DNA of 45,173 bases, from NCBI GenBank assembly GCA_001438605.1, contig LIDE01000029.1, positions 1-45,173 of the forward strand, read 5' to 3'. The stretch is from SAR92 bacterium BACL16 MAG-120619-bin48 (lineage in GTDB: Bacteria; Pseudomonadota; Gammaproteobacteria; Pseudomonadales; Porticoccaceae). The notes under the pieces were generated by a model. It ran no database searches. It saw only the letters and a list, made by a program, of their open reading frames with translations, and was not told where the DNA came from. This document shows positions 27,145-34,417 of this stretch, piece after piece (the stretch's first letter is position 1; the number at the start of each line of letters is the position of its first letter). The position numbers and the translations under genes were made by a program.

Positions 27145-27294
27145 AACAGCCCTGAGCGGTGTTATAAACAGCCCTGAGCGGTGTTATAAACAGCCCTGAG
27201 CGGTGTTCTAAACAGCCCTGAGCGATGTTATAAAAAGCCCTGAGCGGTGTTCTAAACAGCCCTGAGCGATGTTATAAAAAGCCCTGAGCGGTGC
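27145..27294. repeat. Tandem array of nearly seven 22-bp repeats
   Basis: Consecutive 22-bp units start at 27145, 27167, 27189, 27211, 27233, 27255 and 27277 (the last is partial). The unit reads AACAGCCCTGAGCGGTGTTA plus TA, with variants TTCTA, GCGATG and AAAAGCCC. Copies 3-4 and 5-6 repeat as a pair, giving a 44-bp higher-order period. There are no spacers between units, so it is not a CRISPR array. Position: upstream of the SDR gene and beyond the terminator of the aminotransferase gene. Confidence 0.95.
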
Positions 27295-27299
27295 CAAAG

Positions 27300-27335
27300 A
27301 AAACGGCCAACCCCAATGTGGGCTGGCCGTTTTTA
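27300..27335 (-). terminator. Intrinsic terminator downstream of the class III aminotransferase
   Basis: AAAACGGCCA and TGGCCGTTTT form a ten-pair stem, extended by CCC/GGG after one mismatch. A-runs and T-runs flank both sides, so it can act in either direction. It begins 50 bp after the aminotransferase stop (27385). Confidence 0.8.
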
Positions 27336-27384
27336 GAGGGTAAGAAGGTGCCAATGATTCGCGCCGAATCGCCTGGCACTTGAC

Positions 27385-28734
27385 TCACACTAACAACTTT
27401 TCACGCACGCAGTGATCGAGAGTCACATCCAGCGCAATCGCGGTTTTTTCGATAATTTCGTCAATCTGCGCCGTAGTGATAATCAGTGGCGGACAAAACC
27501 CGAGACTCGACCCCGCCACCGCGCGCAAAAGCAGACCATTGTCTTGGGCAGCCTTCTGCGCAAATCCGCCGACAGCACCCCCCACAAAGGCTTGGCCAGT
27601 CGCTTTATTGGCAACCAACTCAATGGCACCCAGCAAACCGCGGCCGCGCACTTCGCCCACTAAGGGGTGATCCTTGAATTCCGCCAACCGCTTCTGCATG
27701 TACTCGCCTGTGACAGCAGCCTTGGCAAAAATATCGTCTCGCTGATAAATCTCTAAAACCTTCAGCGCAACAGCGCAGGCGACGGGGTGTCCCGAATAGG
27801 TGTAACCGTGCCCAAATGCGCCAGCAGCGGCACTCTGATCAACCATCGCGTCATACATGTCGCGGCGAATGGCTGAGGCGCTAATAGGCATATACGCAGA
27901 GGAAAGCTGTTTGGCGAACGTCATCATATCAGGCGATTTTATGCCCATGGTGTTACAGCCAAAATCGTTGCCCGTGCGACCAAAACCGGTAATAACCTCG
28001 TCGGCCCAAAACATAATGCCGTACTTATTCAGCACAGCTTGGACCTTTTCGTAGTAGCCCTCTGGCGGAACAATCACGCCGCTGGCGCCTGTAATGGGCT
28101 CGGCAATAAACGCTGCAATAGTCTCCGGGCCCTCGCGCACAATCATCGCTTCGAGGTTGCCAACAATACGCGCAACAAACTCTGCCTCAGACTCACCGCC
28201 CTGCTTGCCGCGATAGTAGTGCGGGTGGTCGGTGCGCAAAATACCCAGCGCATCAACCGGTAGATCAAAGTGGTTTTGCGTTACGGGCAATCCCGTCAAT
28301 GATGCGGAGGCCACAGTGACGCCGTGATAAGAGCGGTCGCGGGCGATTATTTTGCGACGCTCTGGCCTGCCAATCGCTTGGTGATAGTAGCGCAACATCT
28401 TGATATGGGAATCATTCGCGTCGCTACCTGAGTTGCCGAAGGAAATCATCGCGTCCTGCATCGGAATCATCTCCGCAAGCTTTTCTGCGAGGTCCATTCC
28501 GACCTGATGCGTCTTGCCGCCAAACATATGGCTGAACGAGAGTTTTCCCATCTGCTCTGTAGCGGCTTGAATCACCTCTTGATTGCCATAGCCCAGCGCG
28601 GTGCACCAAAGCCCAGCCAACCCTTCGATATATCGGTTGCCCTTGTTGTCCCAGACATAACAACCTTCACCACGCTCAACCGTCAGCTGCTCGATCGCCT
28701 TAAAATTAGTCGTAGGATAAATTGTGTGATTCAT
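27385..28734 (-). CDS. Class III (omega) aminotransferase
   Basis: Pyridoxal-phosphate aminotransferase of fold type I, class III, 449 residues. These enzymes transfer an amino group from the omega position of compounds such as GABA, beta-alanine, putrescine or taurine to pyruvate or 2-oxoglutarate. The cofactor aspartate is in FWADEVITGFGRTG (about 243), and the Schiff-base lysine in TFAKQLSSAYMP (about 274). The N terminus carries GLAGLWCTALGYG, common in omega-aminotransferases. It follows the aldehyde dehydrogenase gene by 70 bp on the same strand, suggesting the pair works in sequence. The substrate cannot be fixed from sequence. It is closed by the terminator at 27300-27335. Confidence 0.9.
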   Translation of the reverse strand: MNHTIYPTTNFKAIEQLTVERGEGCYVWDNKGNRYIEGLAGLWCTALGYGNQEVIQAATEQMGKLSFSHMFGGKTHQVGMDLAEKLAEMIPMQDAMISFGNSGSDANDSHIKMLRYYHQAIGRPERRKIIARDRSYHGVTVASASLTGLPVTQNHFDLPVDALGILRTDHPHYYRGKQGGESEAEFVARIVGNLEAMIVREGPETIAAFIAEPITGASGVIVPPEGYYEKVQAVLNKYGIMFWADEVITGFGRTGNDFGCNTMGIKSPDMMTFAKQLSSAYMPISASAIRRDMYDAMVDQSAAAGAFGHGYTYSGHPVACAVALKVLEIYQRDDIFAKAAVTGEYMQKRLAEFKDHPLVGEVRGRGLLGAIELVANKATGQAFVGGAVGGFAQKAAQDNGLLLRAVAGSSLGFCPPLIITTAQIDEIIEKTAIALDVTLDHCVREKLLV

Positions 28735-28762
28735 AAATTCCCGCTCGTATTATGTTGTTTTG

Positions 28763-28785
28763 CGAGTTATCGAAACGGTAACTCG
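28763..28785. promoter_or_regulatory. Inverted repeat between aldehyde dehydrogenase and aminotransferase genes
   Basis: CGAGTTA (28763-28769) and TAACTCG (28779-28785) are perfect inverted repeats around a nine-base centre, in the 70-bp gap between the two genes. It could be a transcribed hairpin affecting message stability or an operator. No T-run follows. Confidence 0.45.
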
Positions 28786-28804
28786 GTCAATAAGATTTCT
28801 GCCG

Positions 28805-30262
28805 CTATTTGTCGATACCGCCCATGCAGATATATTTAATCTCGAGATAATCGTCGAGCCCGTATTTCGAGCCCTCGCGACCGCCGCCAGATTCCTTAAC
28901 GCCGCCGAATGGCGCCATCTCATTAGAGATAATGCCCTCGTTAACTCCGACAATTCCGTACTCAAGTTGCTCTGCCACCCGCCAGACGCGTCCGATATCC
29001 CGAGAGTAAAAGTAGGCGGCCAAACCAAACTCGGTGTCGTTGGCCATCTCAATCACTTCCGCCTCGGTTTCAAACTTAAACAGCGGTGCCACCGGGCCAA
29101 AGATCTCTTCCGAGAAAACGCGCATAGCACGTGTCACGCCTGTCAAAATGGTCGGCTGCACAAACGTGCCTCCCAGCTCGCTGCGACCGCCACCCAAGGC
29201 CACGGTAGCACCCTTGGCAACGGCATCATCAATAAACTCACAGACCGTTGTTGCGGCTTTTTCATCGATCAGCGGCCCGACATTAACACCCTCATCCGCG
29301 CCATTACCCACTTTTAACGCACTCACAGCGCTCTGTAATTTTTCGGCAAATTCGTCATAGACACCAGACTGGATAATCAACCGATTTGAGCAGACGCAGG
29401 TTTGACCCGCATTGCGATATTTTGAAATAAGCGCGCCCTGCACGGCCGCATCGAGGTCCGCATCATTAAAAACAATAAACGGCGCGTTGCCACCAAGCTC
29501 CATCGATGTGCGTTTAACCGTCTGTGCGCACTCTGCCATAAGCTGTTTGCCCACGGGTGTAGAACCGGTAAACGTCACCTTGCGCACCAGCGGATTACCG
29601 GTAAGTTCAGCGCCAATTTCTGCTGTACGACCAGTGACAATATTCATTAACCCTTTTGGCATGCCTGCCCGCACCGCCAACTCCATCAGCGCTAACGCCG
29701 ACAGCGGCGTAGCATTGGCTGGCTTGCACACCACCGCACAACCTGCCGCCAGCGCTGGGGCAATTTTGCGCGTGAGCATGGCATTGGGGAAATTCCATGG
29801 CGTGATACAGGCAACCACACCCACTGGTTGTTTAATCACCACCAGACGTTTGTCGTTTGCAGGTGGGGCGATGGTGTCGCCATAGACTCGCTTAGACTCT
29901 TCAGAAAACCACTCAATATAGTTAGCGCCGTAGGCAATTTCGCCGCGCGCTTCAGCCAGCGGCTTGCCTTGTTCAGCGGTCAATATTTGAGCGAGATCCT
30001 CTTGATTCTCCATAACTAAATTGAACCAGCGACGCAGAACAGCCGCCCGCTCTTTCACCGCGGATTGCGCCCACAGTTTTTGCGCAGCAGCGGCCGCCTC
30101 AATCATGCGGCGGGTCTCAGCAGTACCACACTTGGCTACCTCAGCGATAAGTTCCCCGGTCGCTGGGTTAGTCACCGCCAATGTCTCACCATTGTCGGCA
30201 TCCACCCAGACCCCGTTAATATGCGCTTGGGTTTTTAACAAACTGCTATCGTTCAGTCTCAA
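28805..30262 (-). CDS. gabD: NAD(P)-dependent succinate-semialdehyde-type dehydrogenase
   Basis: Aldehyde dehydrogenase of 485 residues, closest in motifs to GabD, which oxidises succinate semialdehyde to succinate in GABA degradation. FTGSTPVGKQL (about 231-241) is the cofactor-binding region, the general base glutamate is in MELGGNAP (about 256), and the nucleophilic cysteine in GQTCVCSNR (about 289). PWNFP is present at about 156-160. The ending GGREGSKYGLDDYLEIKYIC is typical of the GabD group. The start is TTG with GAGGG seven bases upstream. The following aminotransferase could supply the semialdehyde. Related semialdehydes such as glutarate semialdehyde are possible substrates, so the symbol is provisional. 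Confidence 0.86.
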   Translation of the reverse strand: MRLNDSSLLKTQAHINGVWVDADNGETLAVTNPATGELIAEVAKCGTAETRRMIEAAAAAQKLWAQSAVKERAAVLRRWFNLVMENQEDLAQILTAEQGKPLAEARGEIAYGANYIEWFSEESKRVYGDTIAPPANDKRLVVIKQPVGVVACITPWNFPNAMLTRKIAPALAAGCAVVCKPANATPLSALALMELAVRAGMPKGLMNIVTGRTAEIGAELTGNPLVRKVTFTGSTPVGKQLMAECAQTVKRTSMELGGNAPFIVFNDADLDAAVQGALISKYRNAGQTCVCSNRLIIQSGVYDEFAEKLQSAVSALKVGNGADEGVNVGPLIDEKAATTVCEFIDDAVAKGATVALGGGRSELGGTFVQPTILTGVTRAMRVFSEEIFGPVAPLFKFETEAEVIEMANDTEFGLAAYFYSRDIGRVWRVAEQLEYGIVGVNEGIISNEMAPFGGVKESGGGREGSKYGLDDYLEIKYICMGGIDK

Positions 30263-30269
30263 TTTTATT

Positions 30270-30274
30270 CCCTC
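30270..30274 (-). promoter_or_regulatory. Ribosome binding site for the TTG start of the aldehyde dehydrogenase
   Basis: GAGGG on the minus strand stands seven bases before TTG at 30262-30260. This supports the non-ATG start, which also gives the family-length N terminus. Confidence 0.55.
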
Positions 30275-30359
30275 TTCGTTGCGTAAACTGCTTCATACAC
30301 AGCCTCAGCTTACGCGTAATTTCGCTCAATATAGGGTTTTACGCTGCACCACAGCAATA

Positions 30360-30418
30360 CCCCAAGATGGTAACAGAACCCAGCTTTTTCGAGCGCTGTA
30401 AGATGGCTGTTATTGGGG
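30360..30418. promoter_or_regulatory. Bulged inverted repeat in the divergent intergenic region
   Basis: CCCCAA (30360-30365) and TAACAG (30371-30376) pair with CTGTTA (30407-30412) and TTGGGG (30413-30418), leaving GATGG as a five-base bulge. AAGATGG also occurs twice as a direct repeat. It lies between the divergent aldehyde dehydrogenase and DUF2459 genes, where operators would be expected. Function unproven. Confidence 0.4.
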
Positions 30419-30453
30419 CACAAAAAACGCTAATCTGACGACTTTATTCAAGC

Positions 30454-31026
30454 ATGATAAAAAGCGTAAAAGCCATGTCTGACAGCAAACTGCATTTTTC
30501 TCGCGATGGCATTCACACCCACCTCGTGCTGCCAAGCGAACTGCTATTGCTCTATGTTCCCGACCTCAAGCGCTATTTAGAACCCTATGCATGGGCGCGC
30601 GTAGGCTGGGGAGACTATGCCTATTACGGAGCCGCCCATCAACCGCTGCGACTAGCGCTGCGCGCTCTACTTGTGCCAACTGCTGCGGTTATCGCCGTGC
30701 GCGGCTTGGCGAGTTTTGGCGAACCAGTCAGCCAACAGCAGCGCACCTACAGTTTAAACACCAGCCTACAACAGGTTGATGCGGCAGCGCGCTATGTCGC
30801 TAGCCACTTTGCTTACAATGCGCACAACCAATTGACCCATGTAAGAGAAAAACCCTGCGGAGAAGTGTTTTTTGCGTCAACTGGAACCTACCTGATGTTT
30901 AACACCTGTAACAACTGGACCTCGCGGGGGCTAAAGGCGGCGGGTATGCGATGCTGGCCACTGTTTAGCTTTTTACCCAGCCAGGTGGAGAAAAGTGTTT
31001 TGAACAACGGTTATACAGCGATCTAA
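30454..31026 (+). CDS. DUF2459 family protein
   Basis: Protein of up to 190 residues resembling the DUF2459 (TIGR02117) family. Diagnostic-looking stretches are HTHLVLPSELL (about 21-31), WARVGWGDYAYYG (about 47-59) and FNTCNNWTSRGLKAAG (about 148-163). The His near the N terminus and the Cys of NTCNNW could be catalytic, which is an inference. Most family members begin with a signal peptide or membrane segment; none is visible here, so the protein may be cytosolic or the start may be mis-set. The ATG at 30475 is an alternative. It is alone between divergent and downstream genes, 113 bp before the crotonase. Function unknown. Confidence 0.7.
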   Translation: MIKSVKAMSDSKLHFSRDGIHTHLVLPSELLLLYVPDLKRYLEPYAWARVGWGDYAYYGAAHQPLRLALRALLVPTAAVIAVRGLASFGEPVSQQQRTYSLNTSLQQVDAAARYVASHFAYNAHNQLTHVREKPCGEVFFASTGTYLMFNTCNNWTSRGLKAAGMRCWPLFSFLPSQVEKSVLNNGYTAI

Positions 31027-31139
31027 GAAAATCGACACTGTGGCCAATCAGTCTATTTTTATAGTGTTAATCAGTCTTTGACTGCTCTAGGATAGGCGCC
31101 AATCAACAGGATAAAAATAACTATTCAACGAGGACTTTC

Positions 31140-31808
31140 ATGATTACCTATACACAGCAAGGCGATGTTGCGATTTTGAACTGGGATGATGGCAAAGTTA
31201 ATTCCCTCGGCCACGCCACACTAGATGCTCTGAACGAGCAGCTGACTCGCGCCGAAAAAGAGGCCAAGGCGGTCGTTATCGTTGGCCGGCAGGGCCTTTT
31301 TTCAGCCGGATTCAATTTAAAAGAAGTCGCCGCTGAAGCGCCTTTGACAGAAATACTGCCGCCGCTCGTCCACAAAGGCGCCGTCTTCCTGTTGCGCTTA
31401 TTCAGCCATCCGTTGCCGATTGTCGCCGCCTGCACCGGCCATGCAATTGCCGCGGGCGCCATGATTTTACTCGCATCAGACACACGCATCGGCAGCAAGG
31501 GCGACTTTAAAACTAGCCTTAACGAAACCGCCATCAATATGATTATGCCGCCCTTCGGCGCCGAGCTGGTAAAAGCGCGTGTCACACACCGATTCCAAAG
31601 CCGATGCCTTATTCAGGCAGAAATGTTCGGGACGCAAGATGCAGAGGCCGCCGGCTTCTTTGACGAACTTGTCGATCCCGACCAAGTAATTGACGTTGCC
31701 ATCGCCCGAGCGACCCATCTCGCAACTCTGCCCGGTGACAAGTATGCGTACAACAAAATGATGTTGCGCCAAGGTCACGTCGATGCGGTGCGCGCCAGTT
31801 TGGTTTAG
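31140..31808 (+). CDS. Enoyl-CoA hydratase/isomerase (crotonase) family protein
   Basis: Crotonase-fold protein of 222 residues, slightly short for the family (usually about 255). The oxyanion-hole regions are FSAGFNLKEV (about 56-65) and GHAIAAGAMILLASD (about 100-114). Of the two catalytic glutamates of enoyl-CoA hydratase, only one candidate is seen (SLNETAIN, about 126-133), so the reaction is uncertain. The C-terminal helix that closes the trimer is abbreviated. The ATG has a GAGG about seven bases upstream, and TTGACT at about 31078 may be a -35 element. The GST-like gene follows 13 bp downstream and is probably co-transcribed. Confidence 0.82.
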   Translation: MITYTQQGDVAILNWDDGKVNSLGHATLDALNEQLTRAEKEAKAVVIVGRQGLFSAGFNLKEVAAEAPLTEILPPLVHKGAVFLLRLFSHPLPIVAACTGHAIAAGAMILLASDTRIGSKGDFKTSLNETAINMIMPPFGAELVKARVTHRFQSRCLIQAEMFGTQDAEAAGFFDELVDPDQVIDVAIARATHLATLPGDKYAYNKMMLRQGHVDAVRASLV

Positions 31809-31821
31809 CTGAGTGAATTCG

Positions 31822-32820
31822 ATGGCCGGTCGCTTTCGTATTTTTGGCGCCGAACTTTCGCCCTACTCGGTGAAAGTTCGCGCCTACTTTCGCTTTAAAC
31901 AGATTCCCCACCAGTGGATTATTCGCAGTGCTGCCGTGCAAGAAGAGTTTAACCGCTACGCCAAGTTACCGATTATTCCACTTGTCGTGACACCCAGCGC
32001 AGAGGGCTTGCAAGACTCCACTCTGGTTATCGAAAACCTAGAAACCCACTACCCCGAAAACTCGATTTACCCCACTGACACAACACTTAACTTTGTCTCA
32101 ACACTGCTCGAAGAGTTTGGCGACGAATGGGGCAACAAGTGGATGTTTCACATGCGCTGGGCGAAAGAGATCGACCAGCTAAGTTCGGCGCGTCGCATTG
32201 CTCAGCTCACGTTGCCCGACGCTGATGAAACCACCCTAACGGCCATGACCGAACAGGTGCGTCAGCGCATGACAGGGCGCGTTTGGTTTGTCGGCTCTAA
32301 CGAGCAAACCGCCGAGCAAATTGAAACATCATTTTATCGCGCTGCAGAACAGTTAGAAACTCACCTCGGCGATCGGCCTTATCTGCTGGGCGCACGGCCC
32401 TCCTTCGGCGATTTTGGCCTCTGGGGGCAGATCTACAATATTTGGACAGACCCGACAAACTGCGCCTATATCGAAGCAAAAATGCCCAATCTTTTGGCCT
32501 GGATTCAGCGCATGTTATGGCCCCGCATTGAAGGTGACTTTGAATCGTGGGAAACCCTAGAGCCTACCCTCAAGCCCTTCCTTCGCGATCAGGTGGGCGG
32601 ACTTTTCCTACCTTGGACGCAGGCCAATGCAGAGGCCATTAACCGTGGCGACGACGAATTTTCCGTCGCGCTTAACGGCCATCTGTGGGCGCAAAAACCG
32701 CAAAAATATCACGCCAAATCCTATGCCATCCTGCGGCAAAAATATGCTGCCCTCAACAGCCATCCTGAGCTCAATGAGCTTTTGCAAAAAACCGGATGTT
32801 TAGGCGCTCTGGCAGACTAG
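31822..32820 (+). CDS. Glutathione S-transferase-like protein with long C-terminal part
   Basis: Protein of 332 residues with an N-terminal thioredoxin-like GST domain (about 3-80: SPYSVKVRAYFRFKQI, then a cis-proline-like region and IENLETHYP). A helical GST C-terminal domain follows (about 95-235, including RPSFGDFGLWGQIY). About 90 further residues after that are not part of ordinary 200-230 residue GSTs. The catalytic hydroxyl could be the Ser or Tyr of SPYS. The ATG at 31822 is preferred over GTG at 31813 because GAG lies eight bases before it. It is coupled to the crotonase gene. Substrate unknown, and detoxification is only a family-level guess. Confidence 0.78.
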   Translation: MAGRFRIFGAELSPYSVKVRAYFRFKQIPHQWIIRSAAVQEEFNRYAKLPIIPLVVTPSAEGLQDSTLVIENLETHYPENSIYPTDTTLNFVSTLLEEFGDEWGNKWMFHMRWAKEIDQLSSARRIAQLTLPDADETTLTAMTEQVRQRMTGRVWFVGSNEQTAEQIETSFYRAAEQLETHLGDRPYLLGARPSFGDFGLWGQIYNIWTDPTNCAYIEAKMPNLLAWIQRMLWPRIEGDFESWETLEPTLKPFLRDQVGGLFLPWTQANAEAINRGDDEFSVALNGHLWAQKPQKYHAKSYAILRQKYAALNSHPELNELLQKTGCLGALAD

Positions 32821-32829
32821 CGTAATTGT

Positions 32830-32845
32830 TACCCCCGCGGGGGTA
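32830..32845. promoter_or_regulatory. 16-bp perfect palindrome upstream of the second aminotransferase
   Basis: TACCCCCGCGGGGGTA is perfectly self-complementary, ten bases after the GST-like stop and 61 bases before the aminotransferase start. It has no loop, so as RNA it would lose central pairs; as DNA it is a good dimeric operator shape. No T-run follows, so it is not a typical terminator. Confidence 0.5.
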
Positions 32846-32905
32846 TGAGAGATTATTTAGTCAACCCAGTACCCTAGCCGCACTCATGACCTGTTCTGGA
32901 ATCCT

Positions 32906-34330
32906 ATGTGCTCCGCAAAATCCTTTGACCCTGCCGCTGTCAACTTTAACCAGTACGACACCGACACCATTAGCCGCCAAGACAAAAAGCACTTTCTTCA
33001 CCCATGGCAGATTTTTGATACCCCTGCTGACGAAGGTGCACTGCCCATCGCTGCGGCGAATGGTCTCTACCTCTATGACACAGACGGGAAAAAATACCTC
33101 GACGCAGTGGGTGGCCTCTGGTGCACCAATATTGGCTTAGGCCGCGAGGAGATGGCCGACGCTATCGCAGACCAAGTGCGACAGATGGCCTATGCCAGCC
33201 CTTTCGTGGATATGACCAATATTCCCGCAGCAACCCTCGCCGCAAAACTCGCAGAAATTGCACCGGGCGATATTGATCATGTGATTTTTTCCTGTGGCGG
33301 CTCAACCGCAATCGACAGTGCCTACCGCTTAATTCAGTACTATCAAAACTGTCGCGGCAAGCACAGTAAAAAGCATGTTATTTCGCGGGACAATTCCTAC
33401 CACGGCACCACCTACGCGGCGATGTCAATTGGCGGAAAAGCGGGCGATCACCCGCCTGAGTTCGACTTTATCTCCGACACGATTCATCACATCTCCTGCC
33501 CTAACTATTACCGCGCAGAGCCCGGTGTAAGCGAAGCAGACTTTTTGGCCGCAATGCTCAAAGAGCTGGAAGACAAGATTCTTGACGTCGGGCCAGACAA
33601 CGTGGCGGCCTTTTTTGCCGAGCCTGTGTTTGGCGCAGGAGGCGTGATAATCCCCCCTGCTGGCTATCATCGCGGCACGTGGGAAATCTGTCAAAAATAC
33701 GATGTGCTGTACGTGTCTGACGAAGTTGTCACCGCCTTCGGTCGACTCGGACACTGGTTTGCCTCAAAAGAGGTTTTCGACTTCCAGCCCGATATTATTA
33801 CAACGGCTAAAGGACTTACCTCTGGCTACCTGCCCTTGGGCGCGACGCTCTACTCAAAGCGCATTCACAATGTGATCAGCGAAACCGGCCATGGACGCTA
33901 CTTCGCCCACGGTTACACCTATGCCGGCCATCCTGTTGCCTGTGCGGCTGCGCTAAAAAATATCGAAATTATGGAGCGCGAGGGCCTGCTCAACCATGTC
34001 CACCAAATTGGCCCTTATTTTCAGCAGCAGCTAAAAACGCTGCTCGACTTGCCCATCGTCGGTGATGTGCGAGGCGTTGGCCTGATGGCCTGCGTTGAAT
34101 TTGTTAAAGACAAAACGACAAAAGAGCGCTTTGCCGAAGAGCTGGATATTGGCAAATGGATTTCCAACCGCGCCGACAGTTTGGGGCTTATTGTGCGCCC
34201 TATCGTCAATCTGAACGTCATGTCGCCGCCACTGATTATTACCCGTGACCAAGTTGATTTTATCGTCGCCACACTGCGTGCAAGTGTCTTGGCCTGCATT
34301 GAAGATTTGCGCGAACACGGTCATTTCTAA
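32906..34330 (+). CDS. Class III (omega) aminotransferase, taurine/beta-alanine-pyruvate type
   Basis: Second class III pyridoxal-phosphate aminotransferase, 474 residues. HFLHPWQIFDTP (about 31-42) is the HPW signature seen in omega-amino acid:pyruvate aminotransferases. Cofactor residues are the aspartate of VSDEVVTAFGRLG (about 272) and the lysine of TTAKGLTSGYLP (about 302). YHGTTYAAMSIGG and FSCGGSTAIDSAYR are conserved phosphate-binding segments. It lies 85 bp after the GST-like gene with the palindrome in between, so it may be separately controlled. Substrates of relatives include taurine, beta-alanine and polyamines; the choice here is open. Confidence 0.9.
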   Translation: MCSAKSFDPAAVNFNQYDTDTISRQDKKHFLHPWQIFDTPADEGALPIAAANGLYLYDTDGKKYLDAVGGLWCTNIGLGREEMADAIADQVRQMAYASPFVDMTNIPAATLAAKLAEIAPGDIDHVIFSCGGSTAIDSAYRLIQYYQNCRGKHSKKHVISRDNSYHGTTYAAMSIGGKAGDHPPEFDFISDTIHHISCPNYYRAEPGVSEADFLAAMLKELEDKILDVGPDNVAAFFAEPVFGAGGVIIPPAGYHRGTWEICQKYDVLYVSDEVVTAFGRLGHWFASKEVFDFQPDIITTAKGLTSGYLPLGATLYSKRIHNVISETGHGRYFAHGYTYAGHPVACAAALKNIEIMEREGLLNHVHQIGPYFQQQLKTLLDLPIVGDVRGVGLMACVEFVKDKTTKERFAEELDIGKWISNRADSLGLIVRPIVNLNVMSPPLIITRDQVDFIVATLRASVLACIEDLREHGHF

Positions 34331-34359
34331 CGAACCCTGCGTTGTTTTTCAGAGGAGCC

Positions 34360-34387
34360 ATTGATATTCCGCCAGCCGACCCCACTT
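34360..34387 (+). promoter_or_regulatory. Sigma32-like heat-shock promoter of hslVU
   Basis: ATTGATA (34360-34366), a 13-base spacer and CCCCACTT (34380-34387) resemble the RpoH consensus CTTGAAA, 11-16 bases, CCCCATNT. Transcription would start near 34395, a few bases before the ribosome binding site. hslVU is a known heat-shock operon, which makes the match credible, but the -35 match is only partial. Confidence 0.5.
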
Positions 34388-34404
34388 CTAGGGATACAAC
34401 AAAT

Positions 34405-34410
34405 AAGGAG
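34405..34410 (+). promoter_or_regulatory. Ribosome binding site fixing the GTG start of hslV
   Basis: AAGGAG with a seven-base spacer stands before GTG at 34418. It decides against the upstream ATG at 34361, which lies inside the putative promoter. Confidence 0.75.
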
Positions 34411-34417
34411 AACGGCA

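Larger units (their letters stand above)
27060..27384. other. 325-bp intergenic region holding repeat array and terminator
   Basis: Both flanking genes are on the minus strand. The right part contains the terminator hairpin of the aminotransferase gene (27300-27335). The middle contains the 22-bp repeat array (27145-27294). The left 85 bp is the upstream flank of the dehydrogenase gene. I see no protein-coding gene here. Confidence 0.75.

Noticed and set aside
27145-27294. CRISPR array
   Set aside because: The 22-bp units follow each other with no unique spacers, and no cas genes are nearby. It is a simple tandem repeat.
32826-33140. Small plus-strand reading frame between the GST-like gene and the aminotransferase
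   Set aside because: It mostly overlaps the aminotransferase in another frame. It is Thr/Pro/Leu-rich with no family resemblance.
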